DNA of 64,000 nucleotides from Cepaea hortensis (lineage: Eukaryota > Mollusca > Gastropoda > Stylommatophora > Helicidae): the NCBI GenBank assembly GCA_963921405.1, contig OY992892.1, positions 32,166,075 to 32,230,074 of the forward strand, written 5' to 3'. The position numbers and the translations under genes were made by a program. Shown here piece by piece: positions 1-11,406 of this stretch (position 1 is its first letter; every line of letters begins with the position of its first letter). The notes below the pieces were generated by a model. It ran no database searches, had not been told where the DNA came from, and worked only from the letters and a program-made list of their open reading frames with translations.

Positions 1-1433
1 GAAATGCGAGTATGGACGCCCAGAAGTGGCAGTGCTTAAGTGGCATATTAGGCCAAGAGAGAAATGTTATTTTCTGTGGTGACTTCAACGCTAAGGGCAG
101 AGCATGAGGAAACACTTCCTCCAATACACAAGGGGAGGAGCTCGAGACTGCACTGGAAACCATCGACCTGGTTTGTATTAACAGTGGCTGTGTCACCAGG
201 ACAGCAAGCCGTCCGGGCGATGAGGACAGTGCTATTGATCTGGCGCTAGTTTCACCTTCACTCACTACAGTGTGTAGATGGGGTGTCCTAGGACACCATG
301 GCAGCGACCACCACCCGTGCAGCATATTGGTGGAGAAAGGCAGAACCAGGCAGCACAAGCTAAAGGTAAAGACGTTCCAGTATGACAGTACAGGGCAATA
401 TGTGGTGAGTAAAATAAGACGTGACAAGCGCAGAACGTTTCAGGGCAGGAAAAAAAGCTGGGAGCAGCCACCGTGGTGGAGTTTCGAGGTGGAGAAGGCT
501 TGGGTGGATAAGCGTAGTGTTGTAAGGAGATGGCAAAATGCCAAGAAGAACAGAGCTGGTCATCCTAGTCCCTGCTTGCACTTAGAAAGAGAGATGCACA
601 CAAAAGTAAGCTATTTCAAAAAACTGGTCAAGGTGGTTAAAAGCGAAAAATGGGCAGAGGTGTGTCAAAGAGTAAGCACAGACAAGTCACTGAAATTGTT
701 CTGGCGACTACATAAAAGCATGAGTGGTGTAGTCAAGAATAAGAGCATTTCAGACTTCCAAGGTGCTGACCTCACCTGGCAGAGGACTGATGAGGACAAG
801 GGCAAAGCCCTCTTTGAACGCTACCTTGAGCAGGGCAACCAGACAGACATGGGAGGCCGAAATCTGGCCAAGGAGGTCACCTCAGACAGATGCAAGTCCC
901 AGAACACTTCGGAGGAAGACACAGTGACAGTGAAAGAAATCAAGGCTGTGCTTCGACGATCAAAAAACAGTGCTCCAGGTCCTGATGGCATAAGATACGA
1001 CGACATAAATAGGTGTACCGACAATGAGCTAGAGAAACTAGCAGACATGTACAACAACAGTATAGGGAGTGCTAGCATCAAGGAGGAATGGTTACACAGC
1101 TATCTGATTCCCTTGCCGAAGCCTGACAAAGACCACAAAAAAATTCAGGGATATCGAATTATAACCATGCAGAATACAATAGGCAAGCTGCTGGAGAAGG
1201 TAATTGCCAGGAAAATATCAAGCCAACTAGAGAGGCAAGGTGTTTTCCCACCTACCCTGGGTGGGTACCGTCCAAAAAGAGAAACCTGGACCAATGCAGC
1301 AGTCTTTGCCCAGGATGTCTATGAAGGTTTCCACGCAGGCACTGAAACCGTTGCTGCAGCGATTGATCTTGAGGACGCATACAACAGAGTACCACTGGAT
1401 TTTTTAATGTTTCAGCTTCTTGAACTAAACTAA
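1..1433 (+). pseudogene. LINE (APE + RT, RNase H-type family), copy 1, broken and cut by the window edge
   Basis: Seen: nearly base-for-base copy of 27,392-28,824. The apurinic-type endonuclease motifs CGDFNAKG and GSDHHPCS are followed by the start of a reverse transcriptase (SAPGPDGI, KPDKDHKKIQGYRIITM, then AAIDLEDAYNRV, motif A with its catalytic Asp). The frame is broken by TGA at 105-107, where the other copy has TGG. Conversely it reads TGG at 1089-1091 where the other copy has TGA. The frame stops at LLELN* just after motif A, so palm motifs B and C (the xADD box), thumb and RNase H are missing. Known: LINE retrotransposition usually truncates 5' ends, so a 3'-truncated element is unusual and fits truncation by rearrangement or premature 3' processing. 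The element 5' end lies outside the window. Not functional as read. Confidence 0.9.
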
Positions 1434-2071
1434 TAGTTATGAAAATGATAACATTTTTACAATATGTGATTCCATTTGCTAGGATGATTTTCTTTGGAAT
1501 GGTGTTAACATAGCCTAGCAGGTACATACACTTGCAAACTGCAGTTTTTAGTAATACTTGGAGTAAAGGAGTTGGTTATATTTTCCTACTTGTTTTTTTT
1601 TCCTAACTGTAGGGGTTCATTCATATTTTTCTCTGTGTTCTCTCTTTCTTTTGCTTTTTTAATAAAAATTTAACCAAGCATTTGTATTGACACAAGTGTT
1701 TACAGTATCATTGGTTTGGTAACCATTTGTGATTTTGTATTCATTCATTCAACACTCAATCACATGATTCAAAGGGGGTGACAAAGAGAGGAAGGGACGT
1801 GACCACTCTTTATGATGGTACAGGCTGGACAAATGTTTGAAACAAAATAGTGGGGGTAGTAGCAAAAGCAACAAACCTTAAGCAAAGGTGGGGGGGGGGG
1901 GACATGGTAGATGAAGTTGTAAATTAATAATGATGATATCCTTAATACTTTTCAAATTAATGATACTAAAGATAATAAGGGTAAGATAATGATAGTAATA
2001 ATAATAATGATCATAATAATAGTAGACATTTTCATAATAATAAAAATAGTAAACAACAACAAACATATATT
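1434..2071. repeat. Non-coding repeat following the LINE; homologous to 28,825-29,460
   Basis: Almost identical to 28,825-29,460. It contains the phrase gtgattccatttgctaggat, which recurs in diverged form near 2,180, 24,917, 25,078 and 33,533. The phrases aggagttggtt and aacaagcattt also recur at similar spacing. This suggests a diverged repeat of several hundred bases that hosts many of the insertions here. A poly-G run lies near 1,890. No coding sequence seen; the short frames are incidental. Confidence 0.6.
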
Positions 2072-2082
2072 AATAATAATAG

Positions 2083-2165
<83 letters not shown>
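2072..2165. repeat. (AAT)n microsatellite, empty site of the 29.5-33.4 kb LINE
   Basis: About 90 bp of AAT/AATA repeats. The paralogous array at 29,460/33,442 is split by a 3.97 kb LINE; here the same flanks are continuous. Confidence 0.85.
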
Positions 2166-2166
<1 letters not shown>

Positions 2167-2778
2167 GTATAATAGATATGTGATTCTATTTATTAAGGTG
2201 ATAATCCTAGTAGTGGTGGTAGTATAGCACAACAAGTGCATTTAAAGCAAAACATTCCATAAATAGTAATTTGGAATGGGAGGAGTTGATTTTCTTTTCT
2301 CCTTTTTTCTTTTCCCCTTATCTATAAGTGTTAAAACCATCATTTTGAAACAAATAAAACAAGCATTTATATTTCCACTATTCTTTACATAAGGGATTGT
2401 CATTTGTCTTTTGACCATATGTGATCTTTTTAATCATTTACTCATCATTCACTCACAGTTTCTTCTTTCTTTCTCGCGCTCATGTATACCAAATTTGTAA
2501 TACAATAAGGAATACATGTGGTTTAATCTGGAAATAGTTGTGATATTTTGCGCGTGTACATAAATGATATTAAGTGTGTGTTATATGTGTAGTGCTTGTG
2601 TCTGGCTGAGTTTCTGCATGTCCATATGAGATGTCTATAGTAAGAAAGAGCTATAAGTAGTTTTGTGTGTATGTCTGTTGCTGATTTTGGTAAAGTGTTG
2701 AGAAATATTGCTTTATATATGTCGGTTTGTTTTCCTGTGTGTGTTTGTATGAGGTGTTGGAGTGTTGCGCGTGTGGCA
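2166..2778 (-). mobile_element. 3' end of a Tx1-like LINE, 5'-truncated
   Basis: Same sequence as 33,520-34,132 and 46,888-47,498. It covers the LINE 3'UTR and the last roughly 85 codons of its ORF2 (the tail after the C2HC zinc finger). The match to the longer copies ends abruptly at 2778, where a 5S rRNA 5' fragment begins. On the minus strand the order is 5S then LINE 3' end. Confidence 0.8.
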
Positions 2779-2837
2779 TTGCTTGACTTCGGTGATCGGA
2801 CGAGAACCGGTATTTTCAACGTGGTATGGCCGTAGAC
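2779..2837 (-). pseudogene. 5S rRNA 5' fragment (59 nt) fused to LINE 3' end
   Basis: Read on the minus strand from 2837, the sequence begins GTCTACGGCCATACCACGTT and runs through CACCGAAGTCAAGCAA, matching the first 59 nt of animal 5S rRNA with few differences. It stops inside the internal control region, so box C is absent and it is not a working 5S gene. It joins the Tx1-like LINE end without a gap. Known: some Tx1-clade LINEs (Mutsu) insert into 5S genes, and SINE3 families pair a 5S head with a LINE tail. Which applies here is not decided. Confidence 0.85.
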
Positions 2838-2839
2838 CG

Positions 2840-3235
2840 ATGACATTCATTACATTACATATCCCCCAATCCTCAGGTGACATATACGTAAACCGCAATC
2901 CTTGAGTTACATCACATATCCCTAATCCACAGGTAACTTGCTACATATCCCCAATCCTCAGGTGACATATATGTAAACCGCAATCCTTGGGTTACATCAC
3001 ATATCCCCAATCCACAGGTAACTTACTACATATCCCCAATCCTCCGGTGACATATACGTAAACCGCAATCCTTGGGTTATATCATATCCCCAATCCACAG
3101 GTGACTTACATCATATATCCCCAATCCACGGGTGACTTACATCACATATCCCCAATCCACAGGTAACTTACTACACATCCCCAATCCACAGGTGGCTTAC
3201 AAAACACATTCCCAATCCATGGGTGTATTGACCTC
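2840..3235. repeat. Minisatellite, about 85 bp higher-order unit built of about 30 bp subunits
   Basis: The phrase gtaaaccgcaatccttg recurs at about 2889, 2973 and 3058 (84-85 bp period). The sub-phrase atccccaatccacaggt recurs about every 30-45 bp out to 3,230. The unit degrades at the right end. Confidence 0.85.
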
Positions 3236-3430
3236 AATGTCAGTGCATCAGTTGTGAGGACCTGAATGTCGGTGCATCAGACCTAAAAACTATCTTCTGG
3301 AACATTCCTAACCAAGCCAGTAATGAAGTATATAAGTAGTTACTTGCACTTTGCTATCTCAAACTCTGGGCTTTCATTTCTGGTATTAATATCATTTACA
3401 TTACTGTTCCCCCCCCCCCCCTACTTACTG
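3236..3430. other. Short unassigned stretch with poly-C
   Basis: No gene seen. A run of 12-14 C lies near 3,408. A short direct repeat (gtcggtgcatcag / gtcagtgcatcag) sits around 3,237-3,280. Confidence 0.4.
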
Positions 3431-3600
3431 GAAGTGCATTCTTATGTTCATTGTATTAATGTGCTTGATCATCTTTCACATTAATTGAAAGTGCATTCTA
3501 TGTTTATTGGATTAACGTGCCTTACATGATTGTCTTTCACATTAATTGAAAGTGCATTCTTAATGTTTATTGTGTTAATGTAACTCTGGTTTATGCGACT
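3430..3600. repeat. Short tandem repeat, about 60 bp unit, three copies
   Basis: tttcacattaattgaaagtg followed by cattct and a tttattg-ttaa phrase repeats at about 3,473, 3,535 and, degraded, 3,600. AT-rich; non-coding. Confidence 0.6.
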
Positions 3601-4370
3601 GTCTTCCAAATTGATTAAAATCTTGTTCATATATTTTGTTTTTCCATTTGGATAGAAACTAATTCTGTCTTGCTAAATGTTCATGTGATTATGTCTACAG
3701 CTACTGGATTGACCATGTAAAATTTCCAGTGTGTAACACTGTGAAAGATGAATGGTTGGAAGGACTGAATGTCCAATTCACATTTATATTTGTGTAAGAA
3801 GATACCGTTGAGTAAATATGTAACTTTATATAACTGAAGGTCTTTGTCTTGTGTTATTTTGTTACATATTTATGCCAGCCTGCTCTAATATGGGAGTAAC
3901 GGTGGCAATGGGTTTGAATCCACATTCAGGCTCCGAAGTCGACCCAACCTTAAATGGGTACCACAGAATGACTAGGGTAGTAAAGGCAGCCAATGTGATA
4001 CTGACCACACCCACTGAGTGCTGATTGGTTGATAAAAGTAAAGCCTGGCAAACGTGTCCAATGGGCCCTTACATTTCTACAATGCTTCCTGGGTTGGAGC
4101 AATAGTGCGCTTGCATGCAAAGGCTGGTCTGTGTTCAATCCCAAGCAGAGACTGGATTATTTCTTCTGACCAATACAGCTCGGGGTTTGAACCAGTCCCA
4201 TCAAAATGGTTACCAAAGAAATTTCTGCGAATAGTCTGTGAAGACAAGGTGATATAGAAGGGAACTAACTGTCTACCCAAATGGCAGTATCTGCTGTGAC
4301 ATTACTTTACCAAGTCAGGATAGAGGCGTGACATAAACACCACACCCGCCAATTTAAAACTTTATAACTC
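3601..4370. other. AT-rich region with possible tRNA-like SINE debris
   Basis: No gene is recognisable. Two places resemble degenerate Pol III B-boxes, gggtttgaatccacat near 3,910 and gtgttcaatcccaagc near 4,130. The second is preceded by an A-box-like tggagcaatagtgcg. Ageing tRNA-derived SINE copies are possible; clover-leaf folding was not tested. Confidence 0.3.
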
Positions 4371-4374
4371 CTGT

Positions 4375-5875
4375 TACTGACAGTTATAACTTCAACATTT
4401 CAACATTTATAACCCTTCAATCCTGATAGTTATAACCTCAACCTCTTGTGATACTGACAGTTATAACTTCAACCTCTTGTGTCACTGACAGTTATAACCT
4501 CAACCTCTTGTGACACTGACAGTTATAACCTCAACCTCTTGTGTCACTGACAGTTATAACCTCAACCTCTTGTGTCACTGACAGTTATAACTTCAACTTC
4601 TTGTGACACTGACAGTTATAACTTCAACCTCTTGTGTCACTGACAGTTATAACCTCAACCTCTTGTGTCACTGACAGTTATAACCTCAACCTCTTGTGTC
4701 ACTGACAGTTATAACGTCAACTTCTTGTGACACTGACAGTTATAACCTCAACCTCTTGTGTCACTGACAGTTATAACCTCAACCTCTTGTGACACTGACA
4801 GTTATAACTTCAACCTCTTGTGTCACTGACAGTTATAACCTCAACCTCTTGTGTCACTGACAGTTATAACCTCAACCTCTTGTGTCACTGACAGTTATAA
4901 CCTCAACCTCTTATGTCACTGACAGTTACAACCTCAACCTCTTGTGTCACTGACAGTTATAACCTCAACCTCTTGTGTCACTGACAGTTATAACTTTAAC
5001 CTCTTGTGTCACTGACAGTTATAACCTCAACCTCTTGTGTCACTCTCTTGTGTCACTGACAGTTATAACCTCAACCTCTTGTGTCACTGACAGTTATAAC
5101 CTCAACCTCTTGTGTCACTCTCTTGTGTCACAGACAGTTATAACCTCAACCTCTTGTGTCACTGACAGTTATAACCTCAACCTCTTGTGTCACTGACAGT
5201 TATAACCTCAACCTCTTGTGACACTGACAGTTATAACCTCAACCTCTTGTGTCACTGACAGTTACAACCTCAACCTCTTGTGACACTGACAGTTATAACT
5301 TCAACCTCTTGTGTCACTGACAGTTATAAGCTCAACCTCTTGTGTCACTGACAGTTATAACCTCAACCTCTTGTGTCACTGACAGTTATAACTTCAACCT
5401 CTTGTGTCACTGACAGTTATAACCTCAACCTCTTGTGTCACTCTCTTGTGTCACTGACAGTTATAACCTCAACCTCTTATGTCACTGACAGTTATAACCT
5501 CAACCTCTTGTGTCACTCTCTTGTGTCACAGACAGTTATAACCTCAACCTCTTGTGTCACTGACAGTTATAAACTCAACCTCTTGTGTCACTGACAGTTA
5601 TAACTTCAGCCTCTTGTGTCACTGACAGTTATAACCTCAACCTAATCTGTCACTGACAGTTATAACCTCAAACTTTTGTATCACTGACAGTTATAACCTC
5701 AACGTAATCTGTCACTGACAGTTATAACCTCAACGTAATCTGTCACTGACAGTTATAACCTCAACGTAATCTGTCACTGACAGTTATAACCTCAACCTAA
5801 TATGTCATTGACAGTTATAACCTCAACCTAATCTGTCATTGACAGTTATAACCTCAACCTAATCTGCCACTGGCA
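4375..5875. repeat. 31 bp minisatellite (about 48 units)
   Basis: Unit: cactgacagttataacctca followed by acctcttgtgt (31 bp). Point variants (cctc/cttc, gtgt/gaca) are scattered. At about 5,041, 5,117, 5,440 and 5,516 a 13 bp piece (cactctcttgtgt) is duplicated inside a unit; the last two repeat the arrangement of the first two, so a multi-unit block has itself been duplicated. The last eight or so units change to aacctaatctgtcactg. Open frames across it are by-products of the repeat. Confidence 0.95.
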
Positions 5876-6985
5876 GATTTCAAAGAATCCGCTGTGAATC
5901 GAAAAAGGTCTGCATGAGCCACTTACCAAGCAAATTTCAATCAAACATTAGCAAAAATATCTACAGTTCTTCCAAACACTTAATAGGCAAAATTCAATGA
6001 AACATGAGCAAAACAACCTTCTTCTTCCCCGTCCTTTTGCCTTTCAGAAGACATGGAACTTATAATAGTCTGTAGATGACTCTGGTGTTTGCTTCATAAT
6101 ATTTGCTATAGTCCAATTACTTTTGTCTGCCCCAATATAAGATCTCAGTAACCAGCTGAGAGAAAATGATGAGATTTAGCATATAACCTTATCATGATGT
6201 CCACCCAACAACAAATTGTTTGTTCTGGAGATTGTACAGCAGATTTCAAAGTTTGTTTATATGCGGTATATAATTTACGGGACAGCGATGAAGTGCACAA
6301 TATTAGAAGTATTACATCTTCACGAGGAAACATGAGCGTTCAGTAGTAAATTTTCCCGTTGTTCACGGGATTGGCCTTACGAAAAGAGCCTTGAGAAGTA
6401 GAACGGGGAGTGTTCAGTGGTGTCGCAGTATCTTCAGAGGTGTGTCATTAATGTGGGTCCTTTCATATAATTGATTATTTGGTTGTTTCGGAATACCCTT
6501 ACATGTATTATGTTTCTTTACCCTTACTTGTATTTTATCTTTAAACAAAACATGCCTGTAGTAGGAACTTGGTGCACATCTGTAAAGTGTTAGAACCATC
6601 ACATCTTGTTAGAACCATCACAACCATTATACCAACATGTATATTTACCTTTACTGCTATTATGGTGGTTCTTTGTTTTTTTCTGTTATTATAAGTAAGT
6701 AGTTTTCAGTAATACAAAACAGGAGTCGGTCTACGCATTTAATATATCAAACTCACGATACATTCACCTGTAGCACAAACACTATTTATACAGAAAATTA
6801 TATTTCAAGCATTTATTCCCATCCAATAATAAATGTCAACAACAACAACAAATATAGAAATTACAGGTGCGTTTACGTAGTTGATAGGAGACTACGCTGA
6901 TTTTATGAGCATGGTTGAATGAGGATTAGCTGCCTGCGCTCACCGCCCACTAACAGAGTAAAACGCCGACCACCTAATCTTCCGT
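5876..6985. other. No gene recognised
   Basis: About 1.1 kb of AT-rich, apparently single-copy sequence between two minisatellites. Only short incidental frames; no RNA gene or transposon end noticed. Confidence 0.5.
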
Positions 6986-6989
6986 GCAT

Positions 6990-8785
6990 TCAGACCTACA
7001 TCATGTGATGGTTCTATCACACCACAGACCTTCATCGTGTGATGGTTCTATTACATCACAAACCTACATCATGTGATGGTTCTATCACATCACAGACCTA
7101 CATCATGTGATGGTTCTATCACATCACAGACCTAAATCATGTGATGGTTCTATCACACCACAGACCTACATCATGTGATGATTCTATCACATCACAGACC
7201 TACATCATGTGATGGTTCTATCACACCACAGACCTTCATCGTGTGATGGTTCTATTACATCACAGACCTACATCATGTGATGGTTCGATCACATCATAGA
7301 CCTACATCATGTGATGGTTCTACCACATCACAGACCTACATCATGTGATGGTTCTATCACATCACAGACCTACATCATGTGATGATTCGATCACATCACA
7401 GACCTACATCATGTGATGGTTCTACCACATCACAGACCTACATCATGTGATGGTTCTATCACACCACAGACCTTCATCGTGTGATGGTTCTATTACATCA
7501 CAGACCTACATCATGTGATGGTTCGATCACATCATAGACCTACATCATGTGATGGTTCTACCACATCACAGACCTACATCATGTGATGGTTCTATCACAT
7601 TACAGACTTACATCATGTGATGATTCTATCACATCACAGACCTACATCATGTGATGGTTCTATCACACCACAAACCTACATCATGTGATGGTTCTATCAC
7701 ATCACAGACCTACATCATGTGATGATTCTATCACACCACAAACCTACATCATGTGATGGTTCTACCACATCACAGACCTACATCATGTGATGGTTCTATC
7801 ACACCACAGACCTTCATCGTGTGATGGTTCTATTACATCACAGACCTACATCATGTGATGGTTCGATCACATCATAGACCTACATCATGTGATGGTTCTA
7901 CCACATCACAGACCTACATCATGTGATGGTTCTATCACATTACAGACTTACATCATGTGATGATTCTATCACATCACAGACCTACATCATGTGATGGTTC
8001 TATCACATCACAGGCCTACATCATGTGATGGTTCTATTACATCACAGACCTACATCATGTGATGGTTCTACTACATCACAGACCTACATCATGTGATGAT
8101 TCGATCACATCACAGACCTACATCATGTGATGGTTCTACCACATCACAGACCTACATCATGTGATGGTTCTATCACATCACAGACCTACATCATGTGATG
8201 GCTGTATCACAGACCTACATCATGTGATGGTTCTATCACATCACAGACCTACATCATGTGATGTTTCTATCACATCACAGACCTACATCATGTGATGGCT
8301 GTATCACAGACCTACATCATGTGATGGTTCTATCACATCACAGACCTACATCATGTGATGGTTCTATCACATCACAGACCTACATCATGTGATGGCTGTA
8401 TCACAGACCTACATCATGTGATGGTTCTATCACATCACAGACCTACATCATGTGATGATTCTATTACATCACAGACCTACATCATGTGATGATTCGATCA
8501 CATCACAGACCTACATCATGTGATGGTTCTACCACATCACAGACCTACATCATGTGATGGTTCTATCACATCACAGACCCACATCATGTGATGGTTCTAT
8601 CACATCACAGACCTACATCATGTGATGGTTCTATCACATCACAGACCTACATCATGTGATGGTTCTATCACATCACAGGCCTACATCATGTGATGGTTCT
8701 ATCACATCACAGACCTACATCATGTGATGGTTCTATCACAACACAGGCCTACATCATGTGATGGTTCTATCACATCATAGACCCA
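6990..8785. repeat. 34 bp minisatellite with an inverted repeat in every unit (about 53 units)
   Basis: Unit: acatcatgtgatggttctat followed by cacatcacagacct (34 bp). Each unit contains ATGTGAT-GGTTCT-ATCACAT, a 7 bp stem with a 6 nt loop. Variants (gattcgatcac, ctaccac, ccttcatcg) recur in the same order in blocks starting near 7,200, 7,440 and 7,790, showing block duplication. Three units near 8,198, 8,297 and 8,393 are shortened to ggctgtatcacagacct. Confidence 0.95.
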
Positions 8786-8857
8786 TAGCCGGTTACTGCT
8801 CAGGGACATGTTTTGACTTTGAATTTACAACAAAAGTTAGTTGCTTACACTTTACAG

Positions 8858-9380
8858 GATGTCGCAGCCAACCCCAGCATTTTTGGCTGTTTGTGATTTC
8901 TTGGCAAGTTTACATTCAGTAGTTTGCCACTGCTTTCTGAATGACCAGTACTCATATCAGTGTATGAAAATATCAACGGGAGATGATCTGCTGCCAAATC
9001 GCCTGCAGCTGTGTTTCGAACCCAATATGAAGGATTACGAATTGTGTCTGTAACTCCTTCATCACAGAGCATCATTTTACAAGGGAAATCTTTAATAATG
9101 GGGTTTCTGTGTCACAGTCGACTTCATTTGTAAGTTTGCGTTAGTAAATATTTCCTTTAGTGTCAAACCCATAACAATAAATGTTGCATGTCAATTGCAG
9201 GATGCTGCATTCAACCCCAGGTTGATCTTATAAGCAATTTTACATTCTGTAGTTTGACACTGCATTCTGAACGAGAAGTCAACATTTCACACCAACTTAA
9301 ATGCTAGTGTAGGGATTGAATGCCCTGCCTCGCTAGAAGTGTAAGAGCGATCACTTTTATCCTGACGACCATGTAGAATT
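8858..9380 (+). repeat. Two copies of a dispersed about 100-200 bp repeat (SINE-like)
   Basis: At about 8,858 and 9,197 the text runs caggatgt/ctg..., then (c)agtagtttg.cactgc, then ttctgaa(c/t)ga. Related copies lie near 15,100 (+), 12,335 (-) and 62,435 (-). Candidate B-boxes follow (gtttcgaaccca near 9,015; on the other strand cattcaatccct near 9,315), so a tRNA-derived SINE is possible but not shown. Confidence 0.5.
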
Positions 9381-9984
9381 CTGTGTCAAACCTGGGGCAA
9401 CCCGTATTTGTAAATAATTATTTTATCATTCAAGCATGACATTATGTATTGAAGCTCTTCTGCCAACATCATCGTGTGCCATGCTGTTAGGTGGTCATGT
9501 TTTGAAATAAGACAATGATGGTTCGCAAACTCACATGATTACCAGAGGCTTAGATTACATCAAGTTTGCCAGCTGTCTTTAAGTTTTCAAGTTATCATGT
9601 ACAAAAGATTAATAATTAATTTATAATATTCACTGCTACTGAATTTATTATTACTTGATTTCTTTCTTATACAAATAAAAACTTTATTACTAACTGATCA
9701 GTACCATACGTATGTATACACATAAGTAATAAATTTGTAAATATGTTCAATTACTTTAGCTGTTAAGCTACTAATTCTTGTCTTGTATACAGAATGGCTG
9801 AATTTATTAAAAATTCATCAATAACATATATAAGTTTATGAGCTATTGCAAAGTTATAAAAAATGCGGAATTAATTTGCTCATAATTTAATTGTATATGT
9901 TATGTAAATTTAAACCTGTTTGTCAAAAGCCATAATTAAGATAACAATATATATTCTGAATATAAAAAAAAAATACCTACACAC
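9381..9984. other. AT-rich, no gene recognised
   Basis: Low-complexity AT-rich sequence. No repeat relationship to the rest of the window was noticed. Confidence 0.5.
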
Positions 9985-10183
9985 AAAACTAACTACACGC
10001 CAACCAAAGATCACAACCACCCACGGAAAAATTGAAAACGTCACAAACTGTGAACATCTTGGCTCCACAATCAACAACCATGGGGACTGTTCACTAGAAG
10101 TCGGACATAAACTGGCCATAGCCATACAGGGATCAACAATAATAAGAGAATATGGCACAACTCCAGCAAACACATGCAAGTAA
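9985..10183 (+). pseudogene. Possible LINE reverse-transcriptase thumb remnant
   Basis: The frame reads KIENVTNCEHLGSTINNHGD then CSLEVGHKLAIA. This resembles the conserved F(K/T)YLGS-I-x-DG-x(4)-EI-x-RI phrase that follows the RT palm in many LINEs, compare FKYLGSMITEDGRLDREIEI at 12,853 in this window. Only about 60 codons; no catalytic motif. Degenerate and tentative. Confidence 0.4.
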
Positions 10184-10302
10184 ACTGTGTTAGAACAAGC
10201 ACAGAGCTTGACATCTGACAATCGTTACATGTGTTGTCAAGTAAACTGTGTTAGAACAAGCACACAGCTTGACATCTGACAATCGTTACATGTGTTGTCA
10301 AG
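10182..10302. repeat. Direct tandem duplication, two units of about 61 bp
   Basis: taaactgtgttagaacaagc to gtgttgtcaag occurs twice back to back with one or two differences. Confidence 0.9.
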
Positions 10303-11017
10303 GCTTTCTTTTCTCAAAGTGATTTTGATGTTTTTCAAAATTGTGTTGGGCATACACAAAGACACAATTTTAAATATTTGCAGACAGTAGTAAACAGTAG
10401 TTGCTGTAGTAGCAATAATGGTAACTGTAGTAGTAGTAGCAGTTGTAAAGGTAAAACGTGAAGTACCCTGCTTTTCCATTTCTTTAGGTACTGAGTATAT
10501 GGTGAAAGAAAACACCACATTTTGGTAAAACAATTGGCACTCAATGGGTGATGTGGTCAATAGCGCACACTTCGTCTTTACTTTCCAGAACATTTCATGG
10601 TGCTTAGTTTCGGCTGAGTCAACCCAGGAGCAATAGTGGGAACTCAATTACATGATCTACGGGTTAACCATTCGCTATCACGCTCTCGACGGCCTGTGCA
10701 CTTGGTAAGCGAAATTTAAGGGGAAACAAACATCTCTTTTTCACGAGAACATAATATTCATTTTATTGTTTTCAAGGGATATAACTCGCCAACGTTTTTC
10801 TAAAGAAGCAATTAGTTATATTAATTGTTAAATTTTTAAAATACTGACACCACCTATTCACAGTTAACACAATAATTTGACATCTTAAAGTTTGAAATAA
10901 TTGACTGCTAAAATTAATAAAAAATGTACTTGTTAATGCAATATATACAATGATTCAATACTGCAAGCTCCGTGCACGATGTTAACGACTGTCCCCCAAA
11001 GGACGCCCTGACAATGT
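10303..11017. other. No gene recognised
   Basis: AT-rich. A short purine/pyrimidine-biased stretch (tagtagtagcagttg, near 10,420-10,450) gives an incidental open frame on the minus strand. Confidence 0.45.
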
Positions 11018-11035
11018 TACTCTGGTTTCTCTTCA
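11018..11035 (+). ncRNA. U5 snRNA 5'-end-like fragment (18 nt)
   Basis: TACTCTGGTTTCTCTTCA matches, from memory, nucleotides 2-19 of metazoan U5 snRNA (the 5' strand of stem I). It continues CAACGTCAAT and then stops resembling U5. GTTTCTCTTCACAACGTCAA also occurs in every 88 bp unit at 22.6-22.9, 40.3-40.6 and 53.7-53.9 kb. A fragment only, not a gene; chance similarity is possible at this length. Confidence 0.35.
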
Positions 11036-11040
11036 CAACG

Positions 11041-11406
11041 TCAATCAGCTCTTAGTAGTAAGGCCCTAAACCATTCAACAAGTGCCTGATTTTGGCGCTC
11101 AATGTGTATAATGTTTTGTTGCATCTGGTTGTTCATTTCCATACTTTTGGAGTTTGCATCTTCAAACTTTGAATTCATATTTTGAAGTGTGGAGTTCACA
11201 TCCTTAGAGCTCATGTACAAATTGCAGAACTTGTCTTTCAGCACATTAAGTTCTCGTAAACTTTCAGTCAATTTTTCCTGTAGACTGAATATTGTTATCC
11301 AAAATCTTAGTAGTAAGGCTGCGATGCTCCCAAGAATCATGAATTCGAACAGCTCCATTCTAGTTTGTGTAGTCAACTTCTGTGGACAGATAGCAATTTT
11401 GGTCAA
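11041..11406 (-). pseudogene. Membrane-anchored coiled-coil ORF, truncated third copy
   Basis: Homologous to the 179-codon frames at 43,597 and 56,970, in inverted orientation. Seen: MELFEFMILGSIAALLLRFW (a probable single transmembrane helix) followed by a heptad-like polar helix rich in L, N, M and E. Homology ends near 11,064, so the tail after EWFRA is unrelated sequence. Family not recognised. Confidence 0.55.

Noticed and set aside
4975..5594. Two 73-codon frames of repeated SLTVITSTSCVTD type
   Set aside because: Read-through of the 31 bp minisatellite where local 13 bp insertions happen to keep frame.
6990..8785. CRISPR-like array
   Set aside because: The 34 bp units follow each other directly without unique spacers, and the context is animal nuclear DNA; it is a minisatellite.
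10237..10647. 136-codon minus-strand frame
   Set aside because: Low-complexity Thr-rich stretch from CAA/CAC-biased sequence overlapping a tandem duplication; no family resemblance.
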